From Flavipsychrobacter sp. (lineage in GTDB: Bacteria > Bacteroidota > Bacteroidia > Chitinophagales > Chitinophagaceae): a DNA stretch of 64,000 nt. Shown here one piece after another: positions 24,974 to 35,008 of the stretch (position 1 is the stretch's first letter; each line of letters opens with the position of its first letter). The translations under genes and the position numbers were made by a program. The notes beneath the pieces were generated by a model that saw nothing but the letters and a program-made list of their open reading frames with translations, had not been told where the DNA came from and made no database searches. The DNA lies in the NCBI GenBank assembly GCA_041392855.1, contig JAWKLD010000001.1, forward strand, positions 1,412,001 to 1,476,000, read 5' to 3'.

Positions 24974-26977
24974 ATGATGCACAAAAGACAAACATTACGG
25001 ATATTTATCATATCGGTACTAATCTTATTGGGTAGCTTTAATGCTATTGCCCAAGAGGTAGTCTTTTACCTACAAGCCGGTGCCGACAAAATGGGTATTG
25101 AAGATCAAATGAATATTCAATACACCATTAAAAACGTTTCAGGCGTAAATAGTGTTACACCTGACAAAAGCATACACGACAACTTCAATATCCTAGGCGG
25201 GCCTTACTCCAGTACAAGCTCTAATATTTCAGTGATCAATGGCAACATGACCAGAAGCATGAGCTTGAGTATTACCTACGTAGTACAACCCAAAAAGAAA
25301 GGTACATTAACAATACCAGAAGCCATTGCTGTAGATGCCTCAGGAACAAAATACAAGTCGAACTCTTTAAAAGTAGAAGTTGTTGATGGTAGTATAGCTC
25401 GCCAACAGCAACAACAAAGACAACAATATTACGATGACCCCTTTGAAGCTCTAAGACAACAAAGGCAAAGACAACTGGAAGCTTTAAGACAAAGACAGCA
25501 ACAACTACGTCAACAGCAAGGGCAACAACAGCAACAAGGAAATAATGAGATCGCATCTCAAGAAGACCTTGATAAAAATTTATTTATCAAAGTAACTGTT
25601 GACAAAAATGATGTTTATGTAGGGGAACAAATAACTGCCACATATAAGTTATATGCTCGCATTCCAATGAATGCCAGTATTTCTAAGCTCCCTTCTTTAA
25701 ATGGTTTTTGGACTCAAGACTTTGACATACCGACAGGAAGAGATGTAAAGCCCGTAACTGAAATGTATGATGGTAAGGAATACCAAGTATTTACTTTAAA
25801 AAAGTCAGCACTTTTCCCTCAACAAACAGGCACACTAGAGCTTGATGCGGCAGAAGCAGACGGTGTAGCTCGTATCATACAGAAGTCTCAAGGGCGAGAT
25901 CCTTTTTTTGATGAAGCTTTTGGTAGTCTGTTTATGGACGATCCTTTCTTTAACGACGCCTTTTTTGGGGGCAGTGTGTATAAAGATGTAAAAGTGAAGC
26001 TTAAAAGTAAGCCTGTAAAAATAAACGTACGCCCTCTACCAATAGAAGGTCAGCAGGAAAACTATGGTGGTGCTGTCGGCGATTTTACAATTAGTCAAAG
26101 TATAGACAAAACTGAGATAACTACTGATGGCGTTACCAACCTGAAGTTGGAAATAGAAGGCAGCGGCAATCTAAAATTGATAGAAGCACCTCAACTATCT
26201 CTACCCAACGGACTATCGAGCTACGAGCCACAAATATTAGATACGATAACGAGCAGAAGTACCACCATAAAAGGGAAAAAAATAATCACCTATACTATAA
26301 CACCAGAAATCCCCGGTAGTTATAAAATACCAGGTGTTGTCTTTTCTTATTTTGATACAAAATCGAACGAATATATTACTGACACTACAGAACCAACAAT
26401 CATAACTGTAACTGCGGGCAAAAACTACACCGCACCTGTAGTAGCAACTAAAAGCTACATAACAGACCTACATAATAATACCACAGAAGAGCTTGATGAC
26501 ACCAAAAAAGGAAGGCCATTATTGACCTCTGTAGGCTATTGGTCATTACACGCAGTACCAGTACTTGCATTTATTGGAGTTATACTTTGGAGAAGAAGAG
26601 AAGATGAACTCTCGCAGAACACATTATTTCATCGTAGCAAAAGAGCCAACAAAGTAGCACTAAAACGTTTAGTAACGGCAAAGAAATTAATGGAAGAACA
26701 GAAGCGTACTGCTTTCTATGAAGAAGTCTCAAAAGCGATATGGTTATACCTAAGCGACAAGCTTCATATCCCTTTATCAAGTTTATCAAAAGACAATGTG
26801 TTTGATGTACTTAACAAATACAAAATAGACACTACCCTTCAGCAAGATGTAGACAACATAATCAATGAATGTGAAACATCTCTTTATTCGGGTAGCAACA
26901 CTAACAACGACATGCAGAACGCTTACCAAAAAGCCGTTACTGTTATTAGTAAACTAGAAGAATCTTTTAAAGCATGA
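24974..26977 (+). CDS. batD: BatD family membrane protein
   Basis: A 667-residue inner-membrane/periplasmic protein of the BatD (BAT oxygen-tolerance) family. It has a signal peptide (IFIISVLILLGSFNAIAQE), two tandem BatD immunoglobulin-like regions (each with a YVGEQ/KMGIED-type start), a very glutamine-rich insertion (about residues 143-190) between them, and a C-terminal transmembrane helix (SLHAVPVLAFIGVILW) with a cytoplasmic helical tail. The ATG pair at 24974/24977 fits the signal peptide better than the upstream GTG. It overlaps batE by four bases (ATGA). In Bacteroides BatD works with BatA-C and a MoxR ATPase; none of these is nearby. Confidence 0.88.
   Translation: MMHKRQTLRIFIISVLILLGSFNAIAQEVVFYLQAGADKMGIEDQMNIQYTIKNVSGVNSVTPDKSIHDNFNILGGPYSSTSSNISVINGNMTRSMSLSITYVVQPKKKGTLTIPEAIAVDASGTKYKSNSLKVEVVDGSIARQQQQQRQQYYDDPFEALRQQRQRQLEALRQRQQQLRQQQGQQQQQGNNEIASQEDLDKNLFIKVTVDKNDVYVGEQITATYKLYARIPMNASISKLPSLNGFWTQDFDIPTGRDVKPVTEMYDGKEYQVFTLKKSALFPQQTGTLELDAAEADGVARIIQKSQGRDPFFDEAFGSLFMDDPFFNDAFFGGSVYKDVKVKLKSKPVKINVRPLPIEGQQENYGGAVGDFTISQSIDKTEITTDGVTNLKLEIEGSGNLKLIEAPQLSLPNGLSSYEPQILDTITSRSTTIKGKKIITYTITPEIPGSYKIPGVVFSYFDTKSNEYITDTTEPTIITVTAGKNYTAPVVATKSYITDLHNNTTEELDDTKKGRPLLTSVGYWSLHAVPVLAFIGVILWRRREDELSQNTLFHRSKRANKVALKRLVTAKKLMEEQKRTAFYEEVSKAIWLYLSDKLHIPLSSLSKDNVFDVLNKYKIDTTLQQDVDNIINECETSLYSGSNTNNDMQNAYQKAVTVISKLEESFKA
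25400..25543 (+). repeat. Glutamine-rich CAA/CAG-type low-complexity tract within batD
   Basis: A run of Gln/Arg codons encodes repeated QQQ and LRQQ/LEALRQ units (two near-copies of EALRQ(Q/R)RQ). It looks like a flexible or coiled-coil linker separating the two Ig-like regions. Confidence 0.75.
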
Positions 26978-27723
26978 CGAAATTCACAATAATTGCTTTT
27001 CTGCTTGCACTAGTTTCTACATCAGTTTTTGCTACTAGTGACAATAATGCCAAATGGGATACCGCTAATACACTTTTTAATAACAAAGCTTATGATAGTG
27101 CCAGAGTATACTACGAACAATTGGCCCAAGATCATGAGTCTGCAGCATTGTATTATAACTTAGGCAATACCTATTATAAACTCAACAAGGTGGGAAAAGC
27201 TGTGCTTAATTATGAGCGTGCTTTGAGAATAGACCCTTCAAACAGTAAAACACAAGACAACCTATATCTTACTCAAACTAGAATAGCTAATAGAATACAA
27301 GCTACTGAGCGTATTTTCTTTATTCGATGGTGGCAAAATATTACACATGCGAGTCATGCTACATTATGGGCAATACTAGCATTAATAATTTTTGTAAGTG
27401 TTCTTATTATACATATACTCAAGAAGCTGAACATTATATCGTTTAATATTCCACAACAGGCTACAGTGGGAGCATTAGTTATTTGGCTACTTTTTTTAAC
27501 ATTCTCCATATTTGCTACTGATAATAAATACTATAGCCAGCAAGCTGTTGTAATGGAAAATAATTCTTCTTTTAAACAACAGCCTGATGCCACAAAAAAC
27601 TCGAGCCTTATACCAGAAGGTACTAAAGTATCTATTGAGCAACAAAAGGGTTCATGGTTAGAGGTTATTTTGCCTGATGGCCGCAAGGGCTGGATGCCAG
27701 CAGAAGTATTGACAAAAATATAG
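26974..27723 (+). CDS. batE: BatE-like TPR and SH3 protein
   Basis: A 249-residue envelope protein with a signal peptide (IIAFLLALVSTSVFA), TPR repeats (about 25-95; YDSARVYYEQLAQDHESAALYYNLGNTYYKL then KAVLNYERALRIDPSN), two hydrophobic helices (about 130-175) and a C-terminal bacterial SH3 domain (GTKVSIEQQKGSWLEVILPDGRKGWMPAEVL). This arrangement matches BatE. It overlaps batD by four bases, so the two are translationally coupled. It probably forms part of a membrane complex with BatD. Confidence 0.85.
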   Translation: MTKFTIIAFLLALVSTSVFATSDNNAKWDTANTLFNNKAYDSARVYYEQLAQDHESAALYYNLGNTYYKLNKVGKAVLNYERALRIDPSNSKTQDNLYLTQTRIANRIQATERIFFIRWWQNITHASHATLWAILALIIFVSVLIIHILKKLNIISFNIPQQATVGALVIWLLFLTFSIFATDNKYYSQQAVVMENNSSFKQQPDATKNSSLIPEGTKVSIEQQKGSWLEVILPDGRKGWMPAEVLTKI

Positions 27724-27755
27724 GCAATTACATTTCTTTTTTGTTGGTTTGCATC

Positions 27756-28379
27756 ATGGTATACTGGGTAACGCCGCCTTGGTGGTTAAAAGCTTATTAT
27801 CCTCAACTGATATGGCGCATGCCAGATGAGGATGCTGTCTACCTGACATTTGATGATGGACCACACCCTAGTATCACTACTTTTGTGCTAGATCAACTTA
27901 GTGCAGCCAATGCCAAAGCAACTTTTTTTTGTATTGGTAAAAATGTAGACGAGCATCAGGATGTATTTAACAGAATAGTAAAAGAAGGGCACACTACAGG
28001 TAACCATACTCACAATCACTTCAACGGATGGAAACATAACACTAAAGATTACCTATCTAACATTACTAAAGCCGCCGAGCATATAGATAGTAAACTATAT
28101 AGACCCCCCTATGGCAGGATAAAGAAAAACCAGATAACACAACTACAAACTTCTTCTCCGCCCTATAACATATACATGTGGGATGTACTCAGTGCTGATT
28201 TTGACATAAAAACATCCCCTCAGAAATGCCTGAACAATGTACTTAATCATATAAGACCTGGCTCTATTGTAGTATTTCATGACAGTGAAAAAGCATGGGA
28301 TAGAATGAGCTATGCATTGCCCAAAGTATTGGAATACTGCAAGGAGAAAAACTGGAAAATGAAAGGATTACCAAAATAG
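27756..28379 (+). CDS. Polysaccharide deacetylase (NodB-type)
   Basis: A 207-residue carbohydrate esterase family 4 enzyme that removes N-acetyl groups from peptidoglycan or another glycan. It has the metal and catalytic motif TFDDGPHP (31-38), the metal histidines in GNHTHNHFN, RPPYGR and the late VVFHDSEKA. The start is set at the ATG at 27756; the upstream TTG adds five residues. There is no clear signal peptide, only a short aromatic N-terminus (VYWVTPPWWLKAYYP), as seen in Bacteroidota members. It lies 32 bases after batE and four bases before tatD, in the same operon. Confidence 0.9.
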   Translation: MVYWVTPPWWLKAYYPQLIWRMPDEDAVYLTFDDGPHPSITTFVLDQLSAANAKATFFCIGKNVDEHQDVFNRIVKEGHTTGNHTHNHFNGWKHNTKDYLSNITKAAEHIDSKLYRPPYGRIKKNQITQLQTSSPPYNIYMWDVLSADFDIKTSPQKCLNNVLNHIRPGSIVVFHDSEKAWDRMSYALPKVLEYCKEKNWKMKGLPK

Positions 28380-28383
28380 GATC

Positions 28384-29148
28384 ATGTACATAGATACACA
28401 TACCCATATATACGACGAACAATTTGATGTTGATAGAACACAAATGCTAGAAAGAGCATTTGATGTTGATGTTAAGAAACTATATATGCCTAATTGTAAT
28501 AGCCAAACAATAGAAGGCATGATGAAACTTGCTAAAGAGTACCCTGACAATTGCTACCCTATGATGGGGTTACACCCCTGCTATGTAAAAGAAGATTACA
28601 AAGAAGAGTTAGAGATAGTTTCATCATGGTTAAAAAAGGAACGCTTTTCAGCTGTAGGAGAAATAGGACTTGATTACCACTGGGACTTAACTTTCAAAGA
28701 GCAGCAAATAGAAGCCTTTAACCAACAAATAGATTTGGCATTACAATACGACCTTCCTATTGTTATACACAGCCGCTCCTCTACTCAAGACTGTATTGAT
28801 ATTGTAAAACAAAGACAAAATGGAAATCTAAAAGGTATTTTCCATTGCTTTGGCGACACAATAAAAGAAGCGCAACAAATCATCGACCTAGGGCTGCATA
28901 TAGGTATCGGAGGAGTTGCTACATTTAAGAACAGTAAACTATCTGAAGTAATAAAACAAGTAGACATTAAACATATAGTTCTGGAAACAGACGCTCCATA
29001 TCTTGCTCCTACTCCATATAGGGGCAAGCGTAATGAATGCAGTTACATTCCCTTAATAGCAGAAAAGATAGGCGACATTAAAGGCATAAGTGCTAAAGAA
29101 ATAGGCAATATCACGACACAAAATGCTTTAAATATTTTCAGTAGTTAA
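28384..29148 (+). CDS. tatD: TatD family hydrolase (metal-dependent DNase)
   Basis: A 254-residue metal-dependent hydrolase with a TIM-barrel. It has the N-terminal DTHTHIYD metal pair (His6, His8), GEIGLDYHWD, PIVIHSRSS, IFHCFGD and LETDAPYLAP with the late metal Asp. TatD proteins have 3'-5' exonuclease or DNase activity. It is the last gene of the batD - batE - deacetylase - tatD chain and is followed closely by tRNA-Ser. Confidence 0.93.
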   Translation: MYIDTHTHIYDEQFDVDRTQMLERAFDVDVKKLYMPNCNSQTIEGMMKLAKEYPDNCYPMMGLHPCYVKEDYKEELEIVSSWLKKERFSAVGEIGLDYHWDLTFKEQQIEAFNQQIDLALQYDLPIVIHSRSSTQDCIDIVKQRQNGNLKGIFHCFGDTIKEAQQIIDLGLHIGIGGVATFKNSKLSEVIKQVDIKHIVLETDAPYLAPTPYRGKRNECSYIPLIAEKIGDIKGISAKEIGNITTQNALNIFSS

Positions 29149-29163
29149 ACAAGTTCATTTTGT

Positions 29164-29171
29164 TACCTTTG
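29164..29171 (+). promoter_or_regulatory. -7 element (TACCTTTG) of the tRNA-Ser gene
   Basis: A perfect TAnnTTTG match ending 12 bases before the mature tRNA 5' end. Confidence 0.5.
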
Positions 29172-29183
29172 CTCATCATTTTA

Positions 29184-29270
<87 letters not shown>

Positions 29271-29276
29271 CTGAAA

Positions 29277-29320
29277 TCATAAAAACGTCTGCAAGTATTT
29301 CTTACAGACGCTTTTTATTT
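29277..29320. terminator. Terminator after tRNA-Ser and after czcB
   Basis: CGTCTGCAAG and CTTACAGACG pair with one mismatch. T-runs on both strands let it end both the tRNA transcript and the convergent metal-efflux operon. Confidence 0.8.
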
Positions 29321-29345
29321 TAAATATACTTTATACTCTCCTTGT

Positions 29346-30527
29346 TTAGTGACCATGTCCACCCTCGTCATCATCACTATTCTTCAATTTTGCCAATAAC
29401 ACGTATCCACCGTTAACTACAACATTACTGTCTTGACCAATACCTTCTGACAAAGTAACCGCTGCAAACCCTCTATCTATAGATCCTATAGAAGCTTTAA
29501 CCATTTTATAGTGATACATCTTACCTGAAGTACCCTCCTCTACAAATACATAATCTTCCCCTTCAAATCTTATGATGGCCGATTCTGGCAACGCATATAC
29601 ATCTGTAGCATTCGTTTCTATATACGCCTTTAAGAACATACCCGGCAACAACTTAACATCTTCATTATCTAAATGACAATGCACGAGTACTGTACGTTCT
29701 TTACTTATTTCTCTACCTATAAGATGCACTACCGCACTACGCTCTTCTGTTTCGTTAGCTAGTTTTAATCTCACAGACTGCCCTTCTTCTAACCTCGATA
29801 TATCCTTTTCAAAAACTGTTAACTCTACATGCAAATGCTCAGTGTTAACAATTCGAAAAAGCACATCTTGAGGCGAAACATACTGTCCAACATTAACATT
29901 CACTTTAGTAATATAGCCACTTATAGGAGCATAGACATTAATTGTACTGCTGATCTCTCCGTTCTCAATAGACGAAGGTTTAATGCTCATTAACTTAAGC
30001 TTGCTTTCCAGCCCTTTGTATCTTGCCTGTAGAGATAGAAAACTAGCTTTTGCTTGTTGCAATGTTTTTTCCGAGTTTACTTTTTCTTCCGCCAGTTGCT
30101 TTTGTCTATTATATTCTTTTACAGCAAACTCATATTGGCCTTTAACATCAAGATAGTCTTGTTGTATTTGAACATAATCTAAGTTTTCCAACACTGCTAT
30201 CACTTGCCCTTTTTTCACGTAAACACCTTCTAGCAAACTCGTTCTTTTTACAAAACCTGCAAGAGGTATGGAGACACTTACCATTTGCTGCGGAGGAACA
30301 TCTAACTTACCGTTTGCTACAATTACATTTCCCATTTTACGTGTGGTAACTTTATCAGTTTTTATACCTGCCGAAGAATACTGCTCTTGAGTGAGTGTAA
30401 TTTCATCTGCTATTGTTTCATGATGCTCGTTAGCAGTGTGTTCTTCTTTATTACTACTATTACCATTATTGCACGCCATAAATAACAAAAGCGGCAATAT
30501 TGATAATATAAACTTGAATACTTTCAT
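29346..30527 (-). CDS. czcB: RND efflux periplasmic adaptor lipoprotein (CzcB/CusB type)
   Basis: A 393-residue membrane-fusion protein that links the CzcA pump to the outer-membrane channel. It is a lipoprotein (lipobox LLLFMACN, Cys19). It has the split biotinyl/lipoyl domain (VSIPLAGFVKRTSLLEGVYVKKGQVIAVLE and later VYAPISGYITKVNVNVGQYVS), a helical hairpin between them (about 125-195), and beta-barrel and membrane-proximal domains (VYALPESAIIRFEGEDYVFVEE). The C-terminus ends in an acidic, His-rich tail (DDDEGGHGH) that may bind metal. It lies 12 bases downstream of the fused czcA gene. Confidence 0.9.
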   Translation of the reverse strand: MKVFKFILSILPLLLFMACNNGNSSNKEEHTANEHHETIADEITLTQEQYSSAGIKTDKVTTRKMGNVIVANGKLDVPPQQMVSVSIPLAGFVKRTSLLEGVYVKKGQVIAVLENLDYVQIQQDYLDVKGQYEFAVKEYNRQKQLAEEKVNSEKTLQQAKASFLSLQARYKGLESKLKLMSIKPSSIENGEISSTINVYAPISGYITKVNVNVGQYVSPQDVLFRIVNTEHLHVELTVFEKDISRLEEGQSVRLKLANETEERSAVVHLIGREISKERTVLVHCHLDNEDVKLLPGMFLKAYIETNATDVYALPESAIIRFEGEDYVFVEEGTSGKMYHYKMVKASIGSIDRGFAAVTLSEGIGQDSNVVVNGGYVLLAKLKNSDDDEGGHGH

Positions 30528-30539
30528 CTTTATATATAT

Positions 30540-33500
30540 TTAGAGATTACTGCCAGTAAGATATTCTAGCTTTAATATAGACTGGTTGTAATTGTTTATT
30601 GTTTTTAAATATTGTTGTTTAATACTTTGCACCTGTTGCAGATTAATGAGATATGCAGTATAACTTATTTCCCCAGCTTGATATGCCTTTACAGACTGAT
30701 TTCCTATAAGCTCTGCGTTATCAAGCCCAACCCTATTATAATAATCTAGCGCATTCTTTTGTTTGATATATTCTTGAACACTTTGTTCATATAGCCCTTT
30801 CAGTACTATACTACCATTTCTATATTTCATAATAGCACTTTCCTTCCTTGCATGCTCCGCTTTTATCTTGGCAATATGTGGCCCTATCCACAGTGGAACA
30901 GAAATCCCAAACTGCATACCTGTAAACCTATCTGTAGACGTTGCTAAAGAAGGATTAGTAACATCTGTCAAAGGAATACCGATCATGGTTTGAGTGAAAT
31001 AACCTACTGTAAAATCGGGCAATGTAGCATGAATTGCCACAGCCTTTTGTTGTTGACGTACAGATATATCCTGTTGCATCCTTTTTAGTTCAGGGTTAGC
31101 AAGCATATCTTCTACCATTGATACAGAAAAGCTTAGTGGCTTTAATACATCTTCATCTATAACAACCGAATCTTCTGTAGATAACAGAATTTGTAACCTA
31201 CGTTGTGCTATCAAAATATCTGCACCATTCTGTATTAATCCATTGTGTATCTCTACACTTTTAGCAGCTGTAGTAGACTGTTCTAATAACGTACTTTCCC
31301 CTGCTTTAAAACGCTTAGAGGCTGCATTTGCAAAATCCTTATACAAGCTATCTAGTTTTAGTAATAGTCGTTCTGATGCTCTTAAATACTTCAGCTCATA
31401 GTACGCTTGTTTTACATTATAGATCAACTCATTTTTAGCAACCTCTTTCTGCAACAAAGCACTTTTCATTTCCTGATTAGCTAATGCGGATTTGGCAAAG
31501 ATCTGGGTAGGGAATGGAATTTGCTGAGAAAAGGTGTATGCATTATCCTCTTTCACCCTACTATTATATTGTCCATACTGAGCATTTACTTGAGTTTTGG
31601 GGAGATCAAAGGCTGCTTTTTTCATCTGTCTATGATACTCCACTTCTGACGTTACAGCACGTAGTCCATAATTATTTTTAACCGCAATATTTATTGCTTC
31701 ATCCAATGTCAACTGTTGTGCTTTAGCAGTAGTACCCACAAATATCAATACAAGCATTAAAGCAATAGTCTTAACAGACGACTTCTTTGCAGATAGTTGT
31801 TCCACTATATAATAAAGGCAAGGCAACACAAACAAGGTGAGTAATGTTGCCGTTATCAATCCACCTATTACAACCGTGGCCAATGGTTTTTGCACCTCAG
31901 CCCCACTACTTTGAGAGAGTGCCATAGGCAAAAAACCTAAGGAAGCAACCATTGCAGTCATAACAACTGGACGCAATCTTGTTCTCGTTCCTTTCATAAC
32001 AATGTCTTTAACATTATGCTCTCCTTCTTCTTTCCTTAAGCGATTGAATTCTGCAACCAATACAATACCATTCAATACAGCCACTCCAAACAGAGCTATA
32101 AAACCTACGGCTGCCGAGATACTAAATGGCATACCTCTCAGCCACAATGCTAACACTCCTCCAATAGCAGACAATGGGATTGCGGTGTATATCATTAACC
32201 CCTGCTTTACAGAACCAAAAGTGAAGAATAACAAAATGAAAATAAGTAGTAATGCAATAGGCACTGCAACCATTAATCGAGCACGGGCCTGTTGTAGGCT
32301 CTCGAATGTACCACCATAGGTAACATAATAACCAGGAGCAAAAGCGACTTGCTTATTTATCTTCTTCTCAAGTTCTTCAACTACAGTTGCAACATCCCGA
32401 CCACGAACATTGAACCCAACTACGATTCTCCTTTTAGCATCATCTCTTTGTATCTGATTAGGCCCTGCCTTATAAGATACATCTGCCAACTGAGTTAATG
32501 GGATATCTCTACCATCATCAGTTGTAATGATCAGATCACGTACGTCTTCTATCCTATCCCTCACATCATTTTCTAATCTCACAACCAGATCAAACCTACG
32601 TTCTTGCTCATACACTTCTCCCGCTATGTAACCTGCAAAAGCTGCATTCACTATTTTATTTACCTCGTCTATACTTAATGCATGTCGAGCTAAAGCCTCC
32701 CTATTATAGTCTATTACTATCTGTGTTAAACCTGTCACCTGTTCTTCATATATATCTTTAGCCCCCTCTATACCTGCAGTAATACCTGCTATCTCTTTTG
32801 CATAATTAGTAAGCAGGTCTAAATCTTCACCATATACCTTTATAACTACATCTTGCTTAGCCCCTGTCATCAACTCGTTAAAACGCATTTGTATGGGCTG
32901 TTGAAAACTGATAGCTACCCCTGCAAGCACCTCAAGGGATTCTGACATTTTGTTAGCGAGTTCATCTTTATTACTTGCCTTTACCCATTCATCTTTATCA
33001 TTCAATATCACCATAAGGTCACAGGCTTCTATAGGCATAGGATCTGTAGGTATTTCACTACTACCTATTTTCCCAACAACTTCTTTTATCTCATCGGGGT
33101 ATTCCTTAAGTAGTATCGCTGAAGCTTTTGTTGTCATATCTACAGTTTCTTTCAGGCTAGACCCAGCCATTAACCTTACCTCTACAGCATAGTCTCCTTC
33201 ATCTAGCGAAGGGAGAAACTCAGCCCCCATACTCTTGAACAACAACAAAGCAGCACCAAACAGCACAAAAGCCACAACAACGACACTCCGCTTATAATTC
33301 AATGCTTTTTCTAATAATGGACTATACCATGATTGTAATCTGGCAATAAGCTTATCTGAAAAAGTTTGTTTGTCATCTACCTTACGAGATAAAAACAACG
33401 CACTCATCATAGGCACATATGTAAGCGACAAAATAAATGCCCCTGCAATTGCAAAAGCAACTGTTTGCGCCATAGGACTGAACATTTTACCCTCAATACC

Positions 33501-34901
33501 TGTAAGAGCTAATATTGGCAGGTAAACTATAAGAATAATTATTTCACCAAAAGCGGCGGAAGTTCGAATACGCCCAGCAGCTTTAAAGACCTCTTCATCC
33601 ATTTCTTTTCGGGTGAGTAGTTTATGTCTTGCAGCTTTTGATAAATGATGCATTGTTGCCTCTACAATAATAACAGCTCCATCTACTATTAGTCCAAAAT
33701 CTATAGCCCCCAAACTCATCAAGTTGCCAGACACTCCAAACAGATTCATCATGCTAAACGCAAAGAGCATAGACAACGGAATAACAGAAGCTACGATTAG
33801 TCCTGCACGCATATTTCCCAACAATAACACTAGCACAAAGATCACAATAAGCGCCCCTTCTATAAGGTTCTTAGTAACTGTACCGATAGCATTGTTCACT
33901 AATTTTGTACGATCAAGGAAAGGCTCTATCACAACACCTTCCGGCAATGTTCTTTTTATTTGCTCTACTCGTTTTTTTACATTGGCTATTACTTCTGAAG
34001 AGTTTGCCCCCTTCAACATCATAACAATACCACCTACAGCTTCTCCATCAGTATTATAAGTAAGTGCCCCATAACGTATGGCATGTCCTTCCTGCACCTT
34101 TCCTACATCTCTGATCTGTATTGGTATACCGTCCTTATTGACTCTTACTACTATTTGCTCTATCTCATCATTGCTTTCCACAAAGCCTTCTGTTCTTATA
34201 AAATAAGCATTGGGTTTACTATCAATATAAGCTCCGCCTGTATTCTTATTATTTTGCTCCAAAGCTGTTATGACTTCTGCAAGACTAACGCCCATACTAC
34301 GAAGCTTATCAGGGTTCACTGCAACCTCATACTGTTTCAAGTAGCCACCAAAGCTACTTATATCAGCAACGCCCTTTACTCCGAGAAGCTGCCTGCGTAC
34401 AATCCAATCTTGCATGGTGCGCAAATCTGTGGCTGTATATTTATCCTCATAGCCTTCTTTAGGGTGCAATACATATTGGTATATCTCTCCCAAACCTGTA
34501 GTAACAGGTGCCAACCAGGAGCGCCCTATATTTGCCCCTCCTGAATTTTGAACATCAGACAACCGTTCGGTTACTTGCTGTCTAGCCCAATAGATATCAA
34601 TATCTTCTTCAAAAACTATAGTTATAACACTCAGTCCAAATCGAGAAAAAGATCGAACTTCATTAATACCTGGAATAGTAGCCACAGCCTGTTCTATCGG
34701 AAATGTAACCAACCGTTCTATATCGGCTGCAGCTTGCGAAGGTGCATTGGTTATTACCTGCACTTGGTTATTTGTAATATCGGGCACCGCATCTATAGGT
34801 AGCTTTTTAAGAGAGTAAGCTCCCCAAGCTACCAGCAATACCATGAACAAGCCTATGATAAGCTTATTCTTTATTGAAAAGAAAATAATTTTATTAAGCA
34901 T
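30540..34901 (-). CDS. czcA: CzcA-type heavy-metal RND pump fused to a TolC-like outer-membrane channel
   Basis: A 1453-residue fusion. Residues 1-1035 are a complete heavy-metal efflux RND transporter. It has the N-terminal SIKNKLIIGLFMVLLVAWGAYSL helix, LPIDAVPDITNNQVQ, and in TM4 the proton-relay motif DFGLIVDGAVIIVE (401-414). That motif is of the Co/Zn/Cd (HME1/2) rather than Cu/Ag type. After the last RND helix comes a basic stretch and a second signal-like segment (about 1042-1060, ending TTAKAQQ). A full TolC/CzcC outer-membrane factor of about 390 residues follows. Such fusions are known in Bacteroidota. The operon is small periplasmic protein - czcA/C - czcB. Confidence 0.93.
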   Translation of the reverse strand: MLNKIIFFSIKNKLIIGLFMVLLVAWGAYSLKKLPIDAVPDITNNQVQVITNAPSQAAADIERLVTFPIEQAVATIPGINEVRSFSRFGLSVITIVFEEDIDIYWARQQVTERLSDVQNSGGANIGRSWLAPVTTGLGEIYQYVLHPKEGYEDKYTATDLRTMQDWIVRRQLLGVKGVADISSFGGYLKQYEVAVNPDKLRSMGVSLAEVITALEQNNKNTGGAYIDSKPNAYFIRTEGFVESNDEIEQIVVRVNKDGIPIQIRDVGKVQEGHAIRYGALTYNTDGEAVGGIVMMLKGANSSEVIANVKKRVEQIKRTLPEGVVIEPFLDRTKLVNNAIGTVTKNLIEGALIVIFVLVLLLGNMRAGLIVASVIPLSMLFAFSMMNLFGVSGNLMSLGAIDFGLIVDGAVIIVEATMHHLSKAARHKLLTRKEMDEEVFKAAGRIRTSAAFGEIIILIVYLPILALTGIEGKMFSPMAQTVAFAIAGAFILSLTYVPMMSALFLSRKVDDKQTFSDKLIARLQSWYSPLLEKALNYKRSVVVVAFVLFGAALLLFKSMGAEFLPSLDEGDYAVEVRLMAGSSLKETVDMTTKASAILLKEYPDEIKEVVGKIGSSEIPTDPMPIEACDLMVILNDKDEWVKASNKDELANKMSESLEVLAGVAISFQQPIQMRFNELMTGAKQDVVIKVYGEDLDLLTNYAKEIAGITAGIEGAKDIYEEQVTGLTQIVIDYNREALARHALSIDEVNKIVNAAFAGYIAGEVYEQERRFDLVVRLENDVRDRIEDVRDLIITTDDGRDIPLTQLADVSYKAGPNQIQRDDAKRRIVVGFNVRGRDVATVVEELEKKINKQVAFAPGYYVTYGGTFESLQQARARLMVAVPIALLLIFILLFFTFGSVKQGLMIYTAIPLSAIGGVLALWLRGMPFSISAAVGFIALFGVAVLNGIVLVAEFNRLRKEEGEHNVKDIVMKGTRTRLRPVVMTAMVASLGFLPMALSQSSGAEVQKPLATVVIGGLITATLLTLFVLPCLYYIVEQLSAKKSSVKTIALMLVLIFVGTTAKAQQLTLDEAINIAVKNNYGLRAVTSEVEYHRQMKKAAFDLPKTQVNAQYGQYNSRVKEDNAYTFSQQIPFPTQIFAKSALANQEMKSALLQKEVAKNELIYNVKQAYYELKYLRASERLLLKLDSLYKDFANAASKRFKAGESTLLEQSTTAAKSVEIHNGLIQNGADILIAQRRLQILLSTEDSVVIDEDVLKPLSFSVSMVEDMLANPELKRMQQDISVRQQQKAVAIHATLPDFTVGYFTQTMIGIPLTDVTNPSLATSTDRFTGMQFGISVPLWIGPHIAKIKAEHARKESAIMKYRNGSIVLKGLYEQSVQEYIKQKNALDYYNRVGLDNAELIGNQSVKAYQAGEISYTAYLINLQQVQSIKQQYLKTINNYNQSILKLEYLTGSNL

Positions 34902-35008
34902 GAAATGTTAAGCATTAAATAATTCACATGCATGAATCTGTAATGGTAGTATTTACCATACACAGCACATGAAATAAGTACATAAGTATTATGAGAAACT
35001 TCTTTTGC

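Noticed and set aside
25400..25543. CAA-rich repeats as a microsatellite or regulatory repeat
   Set aside because: They are fully inside the batD reading frame and encode a Gln-rich linker.
34083..34544. 153-codon plus-strand frame inside czcA
   Set aside because: It is antisense to the well-supported RND coding region and has no family resemblance.
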